The notes under the pieces: model-generated
Databases searched by the model: none
What the model saw: the letters and a program-made list of their open reading frames with translations, nothing else
What the model was told of the DNA's origin: nothing
Shown: one piece after another, positions 46,451-57,509 of the stretch
Numbering within the stretch: position 1 is the first letter of the stretch
Layout of the letters: every line of letters begins with the position of its first letter
Position numbers and translations under genes: made by a program
Assembly (NCBI GenBank): GCA_013076295.1
Contig: RQOL01000718.1
Span: forward strand, 620,001 to 684,000
Direction of reading: 5' to 3'
DNA: 64,000 bases
DNA from: Sanderia malayensis
Lineage: Eukaryota; Cnidaria; Scyphozoa; Semaeostomeae; Pelagiidae

Positions 46451-47320
46451 TTGTTAAACCTTTTCAAAATGGGAAAAGGGTCTAGAGCAAATAGATCCAG
46501 AGAAAGAGACATTGAAGATGATGAGCTTAGGACTCTTACCCACACGTTTAAAACAGTTGAAGTTCAACTAACAACTGTTATTGGCCCTTCAAAATTGTTC
46601 GGTGATCCAGGGGATGATATAGAAAATTGGTTGGAAAGTTTCGAAAGGATAGCTCGTGCGAATGGTTGGTCTGAACGAAGGCAGTTCGAAATTTTGCCAG
46701 CTTTTCTGAGGGGGCGTGCTGCAGGACTTTTCGATGAATTGCCAGAGGAACAACAAAACGATCTAAGAGAGTTGAAGACAGCCCTTGTCGAAACATTCAT
46801 CCCGAAAGAGGCTCGTAGGTTCTTCTATGCAGATCTATATTCAAGACGGCAAGGAGAGTCTGAGCCAGCAGAAGATTTCGGAAGAGAAATTCAGTTACTG
46901 GTTCGAAAACAAGATTAAAAGGCGTGCAACAAACAATAAACAACTTCAGTTTCCAAAAGGGATTAACTGGATTTTTAAACAAAGAAAAAGATTTTAAATA
47001 TTATTAGACGACTATTAAGTAACTTTTTAATTTTTATCCTCTACGTGATGTAATCGTTTTATCTCTTTTAGCCTTTAATTTATAGCAGGTCCACATCAGC
47101 TCCTTTGAGTTGCCAGACTTTTAACCTGCTTAATCAAATAAAAAATGTATGCATGTATGTATTTATGCAAGGGCGTACCCTGGAATGCCCATGGAACATC
47201 AAGACACGCTGATGCATGAATACATTGTGAATGGCCTACGCCCAAGTTTGAAGAGGATCGTGTTGATTTTTTATCCGAAATCGTATGAAAAGGCTCTAGC
47301 AGTAGCAAAAAAGGAGAGAT
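46451..47320 (+). pseudogene. Ty3/gypsy-type gag fragment (copy 2)
   Basis: The first 468 bases form a clean reading frame with gag-like features (ERDIEDDELRTLTHTF; FERIARANGWSERRQFEIL; EARRFFYADLYSR). The frame is then broken by a ~245-bp insertion and resumes at 47166 (MPMEHQDTLMH to KALAVAKKER). It corresponds to 5470-6050 in the NEG1 unit and is better preserved. Like that copy, it is directly followed by a broken NEG promoter block. Confidence 0.78.
46919..47165. mobile_element. Retroposon-like insertion in gag
   Basis: This sequence is absent from the NEG1-side gag copy (compare 5895-5905). It ends with a GCAGGTCCACATC...CCTGC stem-loop motif, AATAAAAAATG and a short ATGT/TGTA repeat, the same tail type as at 32175-32250. 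Related GGCGT bases occur at both edges, but the duplication is imperfect. Confidence 0.55.
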
Positions 47321-47439
47321 AAACGACCAAGTCTTTTGAGCCCGATGAGAGGTTCTGCCAAAGAGTTTTTCCCTAAAGCATAGGCTCTCGAGGTCAAATT
47401 TAACAGTATAAATATTTGACTGAATAAAAAATTAAAATG

Positions 47440-47665
47440 CAAAATCTAATTTTATATAATTTTATATAAATTATATATAAAATAATTATATATAATTTTA
47501 TATATAGTTAAGTAGATGTCGTTTGCCAATTGATTGTAATGGCGTTCACAATATTCATACCCAACGGGTTTCAATGATGAATCTTTTTGGCAGAAACATA
47601 ATCAGCATTTCATAAATTTTCAAGCCAAAGCATACTTTAGATTACACCTTATTGTCCATCCAATC
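47440..47665 (+). repeat. Truncated NEG upstream block
   Basis: It matches 6390-6560 and the start of the upstream blocks of NEG2 and NEG4 (TATATATAGTTAAGTAGATG; CATACTTTAGATTACACC). It ends without a signal exon. Confidence 0.7.
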
Positions 47666-49129
47666 TTGTTACTACACACTAGTAGAGATGACTTTAAAAG
47701 ATTACTCCTGTCATTGCCAATAACATATTCGCTTTTGTGCAAGAAAAAAGGCAGGTTTTGCTTTCATTTTATTGTTGAGATCACGCATGCAATTAAAAAT
47801 GCCCGAAGAAAAGAAAATGTTTCCTTCTTATTTATTGTTTATTTTCTGGAAGAACAACAGAAAATGTTTAACAAAAGGACTATGCTTACTGCTTTTGCAT
47901 TGTCTATATCAATGCAAGCAGAAATGAGATTGGCCTCAAGGGTACTGCTTCTCAAACATGTAGGACTGAAATGATGGAGGAGGCATTCTTAAACGTGGAG
48001 CCATTTGTTGCCCAAAATATAACGGTCAATGGTACTTGCCAATGGAGGGGCATAATTCACAATTTATTCAGAACATTTCTCCTCCTGTGCGTCTTCATAA
48101 TAATATTGATCTTTATGTTCTGAGCTTCGAAAAAACCAGCCATGCTGTTTTCGTTTATTACTGTCATCAGGCAGTTACGTGAATAATGCATGATTACAAC
48201 TTTCTTCGTTTCAGCGTTGAGCAATTTTCTCGATTCCTCGCATTCCAATTAATTACCATCACTGCGCTAAGTCCGCACAAAGTTGACTGTACATGGGTCC
48301 TACGTCTGTTACTGTTGATGTCTGGTTCTCTCTCTGTGCTTTTGATTTCTATTTTAACTTTTGAGTCTCGGTTGCACAGCGTGTCTTCGCGAATCATTTG
48401 TAGGTTTACCTATTTTTGTTTTGGAAAATGAAAGTTTTTTAACCTTGATGAAACAAGATCGAAAACTGAAGTCAAAATGTTTGCTTGAATGGTCTCAAAA
48501 CAAATGTTTTTTGAATTTGCTGCGTTCAATCCTGAAAATTAAATCCAGGGTATTCAGTTTTGCTCAAGCTGAACTTTTAAGCTCGCAAGTTTGACTTTAA
48601 TTTGATATTACTTTCTGGATAATACAGTGAAATACATAAAAGCCATCTGTAGCGAGTCACCTCAAGGTTCCTTTGATCATTTTTGCCCTCTTGCCATCGA
48701 TCAAACTCAATTTATAGCTGCATCAACATCTAACAAATACAATATGGCTGTTCACTTTGAAGCAAACTCAATTTATGGTTTTATAAACTAGAACTGACAT
48801 TCATCAATTACCTTACTAGCTTTCACTTACAGCATTTTATATTGGCCAGCTGGTAAGCTTCTTTCTGTGGTTTTTTTTTGCTTTACATTTTGGGCACACC
48901 TTAGGCTTAGGCTTAGGCTAGGTTTAGGACTTAAGTTTGTTCTCACGAAACATTTTCTCATTTATGTACTTAATTTTCAAGTTTAGACTCAGACTCATCT
49001 TGTTAGACTTTATACTTAGAGCATTTTCATTATTTAGTTTGACGTTATTCAATATCAATCAAATCGTACAAATACTTGTCAGTCCAAATGCTATGCTTGT
49101 GAGGTAACCCCACACAAGGAGGTCATTCA
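47666..49129. other. No gene recognised
   Basis: Unique AT-rich sequence. Small reading frames (for example 47666-47974) show no domain. Three to four TTAGGC-like units at 48902-48930 are too few to mean anything. Confidence 0.4.
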
Positions 49130-51486
49130 CGTTGCCCAACCACAACGGAGAATACCCTACCACATCCGAGGGAAAGTAGCGACAGCAGTAGAAAACTCCC
49201 AGCAGATCAACCAACTGACTGGATTAGCCCTATAGTCGCCGTTCCAAAACCAAATGACACTGTGAGACGATGTGTAGATATGAGGGTAGCAAATACAGCG
49301 ATTAAAAGAGTTAGACATGTCATTCCAACTGTGGAAGATATCAGCCTCGATTTGAACGGAGCGAAATATTTTTCAAAATTGGATTTGAATGAGGCTTACC
49401 ACCAGTTAGAGCTTGACCCTGGAAGCAGAGGAATCACCACGTTCAGCACACATGTTGGACTGTATAGATATACACGACTAATTATGGCACCAACGCAGCG
49501 GCTGAAATTTTTCAGCATACACTACAAAAGAGTTTACAGGGAATCAAAGGAGTTAAAAATTTAGCCGATGATATCATCGTGTTTGGAAGTACAAGGGAGG
49601 AGCATGATCACGCCCTGACAGAGTGTCTTGCCAGACTTACAGAAAAAGAACTTACTTTGAATCCAGCCAAATGCAGATTTCTGCAGAAATCCTTGAATAT
49701 CTTTGGTCAAATGTTTTCAGAAAGAGGTACAACTTCCGATCCAAAGCGCATTTCAACCCTTGAAAACACAAAGAAGCCGACACCAGCCCAAGAGATTAGA
49801 AGTTTTCTTGGCATGGTGAATTATAGTTCCAAATATATCAAGGATTATGCAACTATCACAGCCCAACTTCGTGAGTTAACGAAGAAAAATGTTGTTTTCA
49901 AATGGGAGCAAAAGCATCAGCACAAAAGATTCCTTTGCCACATTGGAAAAAACATTGCCGTCAGCGCCTGTGATGGCTTATTTTGATAAAAGTAAAGAGA
50001 GTATCGTTACAGTAGACGCAAGTCCTGTTGGAATTTCGGCATTTCTAGCACAACAATCATCAAACGCCGGAACACAAAGTATTATAGCTTATGCAAGTCG
50101 TGGATTGCCAGATGTTGAAAAACGCTATTCCCAAACGGAAAAAGAAGGACTCAGTATTGTATGGGTGGTTGAACACTTCCACCTTTTTCTGTTTGGATCT
50201 CATTTCACGTTAGTCACAGATCACAAACCGTTAGAGATTATATACGGAAGTCCTCGATCAAAACCATCCGCACGAATCGAGAGATGGGTTCTAAGATTAC
50301 AGCCATACAACTTTTCAGTCCAATACAAGCCGGGTGCAGAGAATCCCGCTGATTATCTATCTAGATATTCTGAGAGTCAGCCAATCACGACTCAAGAAAA
50401 GCTTACAGAAGAGTATGTCAATTTTGTATCTCGATATGCAGTCCCGAAGGCCATGACAATCAAGGAAATAAAAGATGAGACGAACACAGACAGAGTACTG
50501 CAAACTGTAAGAGCAGCAATCAAAACGAATCATTGGGATCTCGATCTTGTTCGTCCATTCAAGAGTGTAAAGGATGAATTGACAATCAATTCAGATAGCA
50601 TCATTTTACGAGGAACCCGAATTGTCGTACCTAGTAGACTTAGCACATGATGCACATCAAGGACTAGTGAAGACTAAATCATTACTTCGCGAGAAGGTAT
50701 GGTTTCCCGGGATTGATAAAATCACAAAAGCCACAGTAGACAAATGTATACCTTGTCAAGCAACAGGGAAAGCTAATCCTCCAGAACCTTTGAACATGAC
50801 GAGTATGCCAGAGAGACCCTGGGATTTGGTTCACATTGATTTCTTTGGACCAGTTCCCACGGGAGAATATCTATTGGTAGTTATAGATCGCTATATCCCG
50901 AGGTAGATATCGTAAGTTCGACTAAGACATCAGCAGTAGTTCCACGTTTAGACAGGATATTCTCAGTCCACGGAATTCCTTGTGAAATGAAAACAGACAA
51001 TGGACCACCGTTTAACGGAGAAAAATTTAAGAATTACGTCTAAGTTTTAGGTATTAAGTATGATCTAGGCACACCGTTATGGCCACAAAGTAACGCGGAA
51101 GTAGAGAGGTTCATGCAACCCCTCAAAAAGGCCTTACAAGTAGCTCAATTAGAAGGAAGAGTGTGGAAGCAAGACCTAAACAGATTCCTATTACAATATC
51201 GTACCACACCACACTCCACAACAAAAGTACCACCGTGTGAACTTTTGTTCAATCGTACCGTAAGAGGCAAACTTCCAACCTTACTGGAAGAAAAAGTTAA
51301 AGATAGACACAAAGAAGCATGTAACAATGAACTAGCAAATCAGAAGTATCAGAAGTCTTATGCTGATAAGCAACGTAACGCAAAACCATCGGATTTACGC
51401 GTTGGGGATTTCGTGCTTGTAAAACAAGAGAGACGAAACAAGTATACGAGCATATTCAACAATACACCTTATAAGATTATAGATTG
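49130..51486 (+). pseudogene. Ty3/gypsy pol: RT, RNase H and integrase (degraded)
   Basis: In order: an RT entry region (YHIRGK; PTDWISPIVAVPKPND), RRCVDMRVAN, FSKLDLNEAYHQLEL, a polymerase box reading ADDIIVFG, a connection segment (IRSFLGMVNYSSKYI), RNase H (VDASPVG; AYASRGLPDVEKRYSQTE; TDHKPLE) and integrase (FPGIDKITK...CIPCQ zinc module; HIDFFGP; KTDNGPPF; QSNAEVERF). The integrase D, D and E positions are all recognisable. Frameshifts lie near 49505, 49910, 50632 (22 bases missing relative to 11241) and 50895, and there is a stop near 51041, so it is dead. The RNase H to integrase part is the duplicate of 10624-11520. Confidence 0.92.
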
Positions 51487-51850
51487 CAAAGGTTCCAGAA
51501 AACGAGCGATTGATTCTTTTTCTCGAATATTGTGAGGGATATCATTCCAGTTTTTTACTCCAGAAAAATAGAAACTTCGTTTTGCATGTTCTAACTTAAC
51601 TTTAGGAATCTGCAGATCTCCACGATTTCTGGTTCTATACTCAGAAATCATGGACCTTTTAGTGAATTTACCTCGAAGGTTTCCCGGACAGAGGTTATGC
51701 AAGACTTTGTATGTCATTACTCCTTTGTCAAAGGAGATCAATGACCTTACATTTAGCCATTTACATATCCATCCATCCTTATATTTTGCATCCTCAATCA
51801 GCTTCCTTGCTCTTGTTTGTAAGCGTTGAAGCTGGGATACCACCCCCGCA
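51487..51850 (-). mobile_element. LINE (CR1/L2-like) reverse-transcriptase C-terminal fragment
   Basis: The minus-strand reading has LQRLQTRARKLIEDAKYKD, DKGVMTYKVLHNLCP, EYRTRNRGDLQIPK and AKRSFYFSGVKNWNDIPHNI, the standard C-terminal tail of CR1/L2/Rex-type LINE polymerases. It is 5' truncated and sits antisense inside the gypsy pol, between the integrase end and a proline-rich tail. The LINE 3' UTR is not visible. Confidence 0.8.
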
Positions 51851-52024
51851 ACTGCCCACAATGCCATACCACCAGGCCGCCCCCCCCCCGTGCCGGCTCC
51901 ACAGTTGCCACCTGATGACCCTGCTCCATCAACTCCATCAACACCTCCTCGGGACTCCTCAGTTGCCCCCATTCCTCCTGCACCACAAGAGAAGCCCCAC
52001 TGCCCGCCGTTAGCCCTTCGATGA
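51836..52024 (+). pseudogene. Proline-rich tail, probably the gypsy pol C-terminus
   Basis: The plus-strand reading (PPGRPPPVPAPQLPPDDPAP and on to PHCPPLALR, stop at 52022) is GC-rich and proline-rich, unlike its surroundings. Gypsy polyproteins can end in such tails. Its position right after the LINE insertion fits a split pol C-terminus. Alternatively it is simple low-complexity sequence. Confidence 0.4.
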
Positions 52025-52074
52025 TTGCGTGATCACAACAGCAAAGGACTGTTGGAAAACGTAATGCTTAAGTT

Positions 52075-52420
52075 AAAGGCCCGGGGCATTCAGTAAATTT
52101 TTTATATTTTAGGGGGTCTATTCGAGGGGGACTCGAGGGAATTTAATAATGAACATGTAATGTTATCTTAGCGAGAAACTCTGAGTAAGAACTAAAAAAG
52201 TGTTGTTCTAGAAGTATAATTTTTAAAAATATCTAAATATCTAGTTGGAAGTTATCATCAACATCGTCTTCCTCGATGATGTTAAAAGAAGGAGCAGCTT
52301 CTGTTCTGTGTGCTTCCAATACATGCCTCTCTACAAGGGAGCATCTACTCGAGGAGGCGTTTAATAGACGGGGCATTTATTGAAGAAAGGGGCCTTTATT
52401 CGAGGGGGCGCGCAGCGAAG
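52075..52420. mobile_element. MITE-like G-run element (copy 2)
   Basis: Near-identical to 12215-12590 and in the same position relative to the RT remnant, with small deletions in the left half. Confidence 0.5.
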
Positions 52421-52429
52421 CCGTTGTTA

Positions 52430-53477
52430 CAGGTCGGTTATCTGGAATAAGGGGGAATGTTGTCATGGAGCCCAAGTACGAAATAACAGTGATGGGAAAA
52501 TTCCCATTAAAATTGCTAACCCTTACTCGTTCCCAGCAAAGGTCTTTTCAGGCACTTGTGTTGGGATGGCTGAAGCATTGGAGAGAAAGGACATAAACAT
52601 CTACAAAGGGTGAGTCGAATTTGCAACCTTCTAATTCTTCTTGGATTGATGATGTTGATTTGACTAACTGTCAAATTAACGAATTCAAGGATGTTTTTAT
52701 AACTTCAGACACTGATTTTGGGAGAGCACATCGATTTACACATCGCATAGATACAGGGAATAATGAGCCTGTTAGACAGAGACCATACCGTATTCCTCAG
52801 AGCCAACTTGAGATGGTTGATAAGCATATAAAAAACATGCTTGAAATGGGTATTATTCAAGAGTCTTATAGCCCATGGCTTCAACCCTTGGTGATCGTTA
52901 CTAAGAAAGATGGGTCGCCCAGATTTTGTGTTGATTTTAGAAAACTTAATTTCATCACCTAAAAGCAGATATTTCCTATGCCAAAGATAGACGAAGTACT
53001 TGATTCCCTAGAAAATGCTTCCCACTTTACTATACTTGATTTTGCATCAGGGTAGTGGCAAATTCCTATGAACCCAAAAAACAGCTTTTTGTACCAGACA
53101 AGGTAACTTCGAATTTCATGTGATGGATGCCTGTGGGTTTAGTTAACGCAAGCTACAACACGTTTCAAAAGATGATGCAGTTAGTTTTAAATGGCCTATA
53201 ATGGCAAATTTGTATGGTATATTTAGATGATGTTATTGTATATTCTAAATCGTTTCATCAGCATCTTAAAAAATCTACAATCTGTTTTCGAAAAGCTTCG
53301 AACAGAAGGCTTAAAGCTAAAACAAAAAATGCCATTTTTGTAAACCCGATGTGTTATATTTAGGCCATATCGTGGGCAAGGAAGGTATAAAACCTAATCC
53401 TGGCAAAGTTAAGGTGAGGTGATTCAAAATAGCCCTGTTCCATCCAACTGCAGTGAAGTTCGTAGCTTTTGGCATTA
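52430..53477 (+). pseudogene. Second Ty3/gypsy element: linker and reverse transcriptase, copy 2 (5' part)
   Basis: Duplicate of 12620-13388 plus 14563-14800: IKIANPYSFPAKVFSGTCVG linker, FTHRIDTG, VIVTKKDGSPRFC, FPMPKIDEVLDS and MVYLDDVIVY. The stop after NFIT is shared with copy 1, so it predates the duplication; another stop in the GYWQIPM region (TAG at about 53054) is private. The YLDD region is uninterrupted here and shows the empty site of the TA-flanked transposon in copy 1. It is broken at 53478 by a Harbinger-like element. Confidence 0.88.
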
Positions 53478-54220
53478 GAGGGGCTTTACATGAGACCCGA
53501 AACGAAAGTTTACCCGAAATGAAATCATTTCGGTTGACAAATTTTGGAAATATGTGTTCAGTTTACATGAGACCGAAATGACTTTTCATTTCGGTCACGT
53601 GATATATGTTTTGCATTGCACATGATATTTTGGCGGGTAATCTTGTACGCCTCAAAATTTTAGAAATAGCTGCACACAATCAAAACAATTTGCTCGTTGT
53701 TGCAATCTTGAAAACATTGCTAAAAACTGTTGCTGTAGTACTACAGTTGAATATGATTGTACTGCTTCAATTACTCTGGCAATATAATGATATTATCAGC
53801 AAGCTTAAAGAAGCAATTGAAGACTAAAATCGAAGTTTGTACAGATATAGAGCAATAAGAAATCGATTTTTGAAGAAAAAAGGAGAATGTTGGCTGTTTT
53901 TGCGCGATTTCTGAACTCCTGCCTCCGTAAAGGCTGCCCTTGCGATGCAACTTCATTTCATTTCCCCCGAAATGAAAGTTCATTTCGCCCGGAATGAAAT
54001 TCATTCCCCCCGAAATGAAAGTTGAAGTTCATTTCGCCCCGAAATGAAATTTCAATTCGGTCTGAAAAACCGAAATGAAATCATGTCGGCTTGAGTCTCA
54101 TTTTGCCTTGCTTCATGTAAACACGACAGTGCTTTTTACCAGCAACCGAAATGAAACTCATGCCGGCATAAGATTTCATTTCGGGTAAATTTTCATTTCA
54201 GGTCTCATGTAAAGCCCCTC
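53478..54220. mobile_element. PIF/Harbinger-like MITE with TTA target duplication (743 bp)
   Basis: The termini are perfect 20-bp inverted repeats (GAGGGGCTTTACATGAGACC). TTA flanks both sides (53475-53477 and 54221-54223), and the empty site is visible in the duplicate at about 14795 (GCATTAGTTGCAT). Subterminal regions carry many CCGAAATGAAAT repeats. A TTA duplication fits PIF/Harbinger. The internal 73-residue frame at 53606-53827 has no recognised transposase motif, so it is non-autonomous. Confidence 0.9.
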
Positions 54221-54400
54221 TTAGTTGCATTATAGGCATTTTACCCAAGGGTTTGCTACGATAGTCAGTCCGCTTTATACACACTGCTAAAGAAAGGCGT
54301 CAAAGTAACAGTTGTTTTGAACTGATATTAAGGACAAATTTTAGTCTTGATTGTTTCAGAAGTCTCTGAAAGGAGACATCGAGATACCAGTCTTTGGGCG
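54221..54400 (+). pseudogene. Second Ty3/gypsy element: RT connection, copy 2 (3' part)
   Basis: It continues the RT after the MITE and matches 14795-14985 (TTTACCCAAGGGTTTGC; CTGCTAAAGAAAGGCGTC). Confidence 0.7.
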
Positions 54401-54751
54401 TTTAGTAACTTGCGAATGATAAAGTTACTAAACCGAGTTGATTACTACGAATGCCAACTTTAACTTGTTCGACTAGAAGTACAATATATAAAACAAACAA
54501 ATTTCCTGACTTTACTCTTGATTCGAATATTCTCAGCACGATGAAAATGAACTAACTAATGATCATTCTATTTACAGGGTATTTATAATAAATTTTTCGG
54601 TCATGATGACTAAGCAAATAAGTTTAGATATTTCGGGAAGAAACGATTACAACATGATTACAACAAAGTTAAAAATAAAATGATGCAATTGATTACGTAA
54701 TGGACTAAAATTAGATATGACGTATTGATAAAAATAGGCACGCTACAGGCG
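54401..54751. mobile_element. Unclassified ~350-bp insertion
   Basis: It is absent from copy 1, where CTTTGGGTGTATGTTGC is continuous at about 14980. It starts with a hairpin (TTTAGTAACTT...AAGTTACTAAA), and GCG occurs at both edges. No internal features allow classification. Confidence 0.5.
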
Positions 54752-54769
54752 TATGTTGCTTACGCATTA

Positions 54770-55446
54770 CTTTTATATATAGTTAAGTAAATGTCGTTTG
54801 CCAATTGTTTGTTATGTCGTTCACAATATGCAAATATCAAACTGGTTTCAAAGATGAATCTTTTGGCATAAAGCATACCTTAGATTACACCGTATTGTCA
54901 TAAAATCGTAATTGAATGGAAACTATATGAAACAAGACCGAGGTTCCTCGCAGGGGCTCAAGAATGTTTTTACAAAAACGTATCGCAATGAAGTAAGTAA
55001 AACGTCATAAAACGTTATTTATCGCCATTAACAATTAATGCCATACCCAACGTACCATACCAAGATGAACTAAAGGTCTTTTGTTTTAATTACGTTTTTC
55101 AAACTGCCATTTTCTAAACAATTAAATATCGTGCTGAAAATATCCCGTTATGAGCTTTATTTGGTCAAGATAATAAGGTAGAAAAGGTGTCGTACATTTT
55201 GGAATGAACTCAATATCATTTGGTGTGTCATAACATCGACTTGTCATTTTTGGTGAGTAGCGTTCAGTTTTCAGGTCTTATTTTCTTTTTATTTTGCTTT
55301 TGAATCCACAGCTGAGCTTGTTGTCATACTTATACTCAACTGCATTGGATATTGAATCCGATGAAGACATGTTTTATTTAGATCATGACTGATGTAATGA
55401 AAAATAATTTACTTTGTTAGGGTAACTTCAAATTTCTGACAATACG
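54770..55446 (+). promoter_or_regulatory. Conserved upstream block of NEG4
   Basis: Collinear with 15005-15660 and 33030-33578, including TATATATAGTTAAGTAAATG, AAGTAAAACGTCATAA and TTTGTTAGGGTAACTTC directly before the start codon context CAATACGATGG. Confidence 0.55.
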
Positions 55447-55851
55447 ATGGCGTCTGGATTATTTTTTCTGGTCTTTACCGTCACCATCGCAATCTCTTTG
55501 GGGATCAACTCAGTATCAGGTAAATTTTTCAACATTTTAAATTGAAACTTTCAAGTAACCGTTGGTTTCTCTTTGTTGGTGATTTTTTAACGTTGAAAGC
55601 AAATTTACATTAATTCTGCCTATTTGCATTTTCATGCTTGTTAAATGCAATTTAAGAAGGGTTAATATTCAAAATTGCTTTGCTGCGTCACAGATGTTAT
55701 CATGTTTATATTGATATGGCATAATAAATATGAGTTTTAAACACTTTTCATCAACATACCTTACCTTTAATACCTGGGGTGGGGAGTAAGTATACAGGCC
55801 GTTGTCTGTTAGTCTCGTGCAGAACGCTTATTGGGTGAAACTGGGCAATCA

Positions 55852-56316
55852 AGCTGCACAGATGTAGTATCTTTTACGATTCTTCGCTAGAACTCACAGA
55901 GTAAGCACAGTTTTTTCATGCTTTCTCGTTCTCTTGAATCCGATGAAGGATTCATGGGAAGTTCCTCGTCTATTGCCGTACCGCTCACAATGCGATACAT
56001 GACTAGCCAGTGTCCTCCATGGCCACTACTCAAGAAGGCCACATATACAAATTATCCCAGTGAGATCGTTTCTTAAGTAGTAGCAGAGTAATAATCATTT
56101 ATTTTATATGCCGTATGAAGCTCGGCTTACCTTACTTGGTGCTTCTTTAGTCTACGTTAGCGTATCTATACTTGCGATTTGGGTATAAAGTGCCTCGTTA
56201 GACATTTATTGATTGGCCTGTCAATTATTGTGAGGGATTTCGACTTCTTGGGACGTCATTAACATGGCCTATTTTACTGATCGTCCTGCTATTCATGGAC
56301 CACAAGGCTTGTTTTA
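55852..56316. repeat. NEG4 intron 1 block (direct orientation)
   Basis: Collinear with 16070-16535 in NEG2 and reverse complementary to 34106-34574 in NEG3. Confidence 0.8.
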
Positions 56317-56989
56317 CGGTCTCTTTGTTTTTGCTCGTTGGCAGTGTTAGTTTCAGCTTTAGATTAATCCGTTTTGATTTCAATCACTTTGGAGACGGCC
56401 CTGAAATTTTTCTAAAAATTGTTCATTGCATTGTTCTAAACATTAGATAATCGAGCAAATCTGAACCAATCAGAGCTAATAACAACCTGCATAAAAGAGC
56501 ATGCGCAGAATATGGTATATTTAGCAAGGTATAAATTTTAATTAGAATGTTCATCATCTGATGTACAAGATTGTGATCAAGGTTTAGGTGTTTTGAAATA
56601 AAGTGTAGTGCATCCAAGTAGTGGTAGCTTAGTGGTATGTATGTGCGTGACACGACAACACTACGTTGCATATTGCACTTCTCATTTTCCAACGGTTTTT
56701 ATTAGAATCCAGCGATTTGATTGGATCTTGAATGTCTCATGTTTCAAAGCAGGACACACAAATTTCCAGATTTTACACGGGGTATTTTCAAAAAATAAAT
56801 GTATATGTACAAATGTCTTTTAATAAGAATATTTTTGAAAATGTTCTTAGCAGATTCTAGACCATTTTCAGACTCATCATACATTTGTCGGAAAGTTTTA
56901 TTTCATGATTTATTTCAAATTTTTTTATCTTTTAACCTACCTCGCGTACGTCGTTACCAAAAAGCGGAATACCTATCCAAAACAAGTGT

Positions 56990-57350
56990 GAAATAAGCGC
57001 CCCCTCTATTAACCGCCGGGGGCGGTTAATAAAATCCTTCCATCTTCATTTTTTGGTTCAAATATTAACGTAGAAACTCTTTAAGGCTGGAAAAACAGTT
57101 TTATCAGGTCGTGAGCGTTTGGAAAATGCAATACAGTCAAGATCAGCAGTTGAAGTTGATCTTGACTGTGATATTGAAAAACATTCGGAACTATATAAGA
57201 TTATTATTTTGTTTTTGAGGTTGTTTCATTTTAAAATTTCAGGATTGTGAAATAAGCGCCCCCTCTTTTAAGCGTTCCCCTTTAATATGGGCCCACCCAA
57301 TTTTGCAAAATATTTAACAAGCACCCGGGCGCTTATTAGAGGAAATACGG
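56990..57350. mobile_element. MITE-like element with GGCGCTTATT ends
   Basis: The left end has AATAAGCGCCCCCTC with AACCGCCGGGGGCGGTTAA. The right end has CACCCGGGCGCTTATTAGAGG, and a second AATAAGCGCCCCCTC lies at about 57251. It lies in NEG4 intron 1 and belongs to the G/C-run repeat type seen elsewhere in the window. Confidence 0.5.
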
Positions 57351-57509
57351 TGTGTTATTCAGACACATATACGCATTTCACGGAATTGTAGTATTTCAAA
57401 GGGTAACTGCTTCCTTAAAATGATTTTTCAATGACATACTACACTGTTCAAAATACCCTTTGAAATACTACAATTCCGTGAAATGGGGTGCTTAGTCTGA
57501 ATAGCACAT
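57351..57509. mobile_element. Small hairpin MITE with ~55-bp arms
   Basis: Arm 57351-57406 (TGTGTTATTCAGAC ... TTTCACGGAATTGTAGTATT) pairs with 57454-57509. It lies next to the preceding MITE-like block in NEG4 intron 1. Confidence 0.75.

Noticed and set aside
48900..48935. TTAGGC-like telomeric repeat
   Set aside because: Only three to four imperfect units, with no orientation or subtelomeric context.
53606..53827. 73-residue frame inside the Harbinger-like MITE considered as a transposase remnant
   Set aside because: It is leucine-rich with no DDE-type or Myb-like motif that I can identify, and is too short to support.
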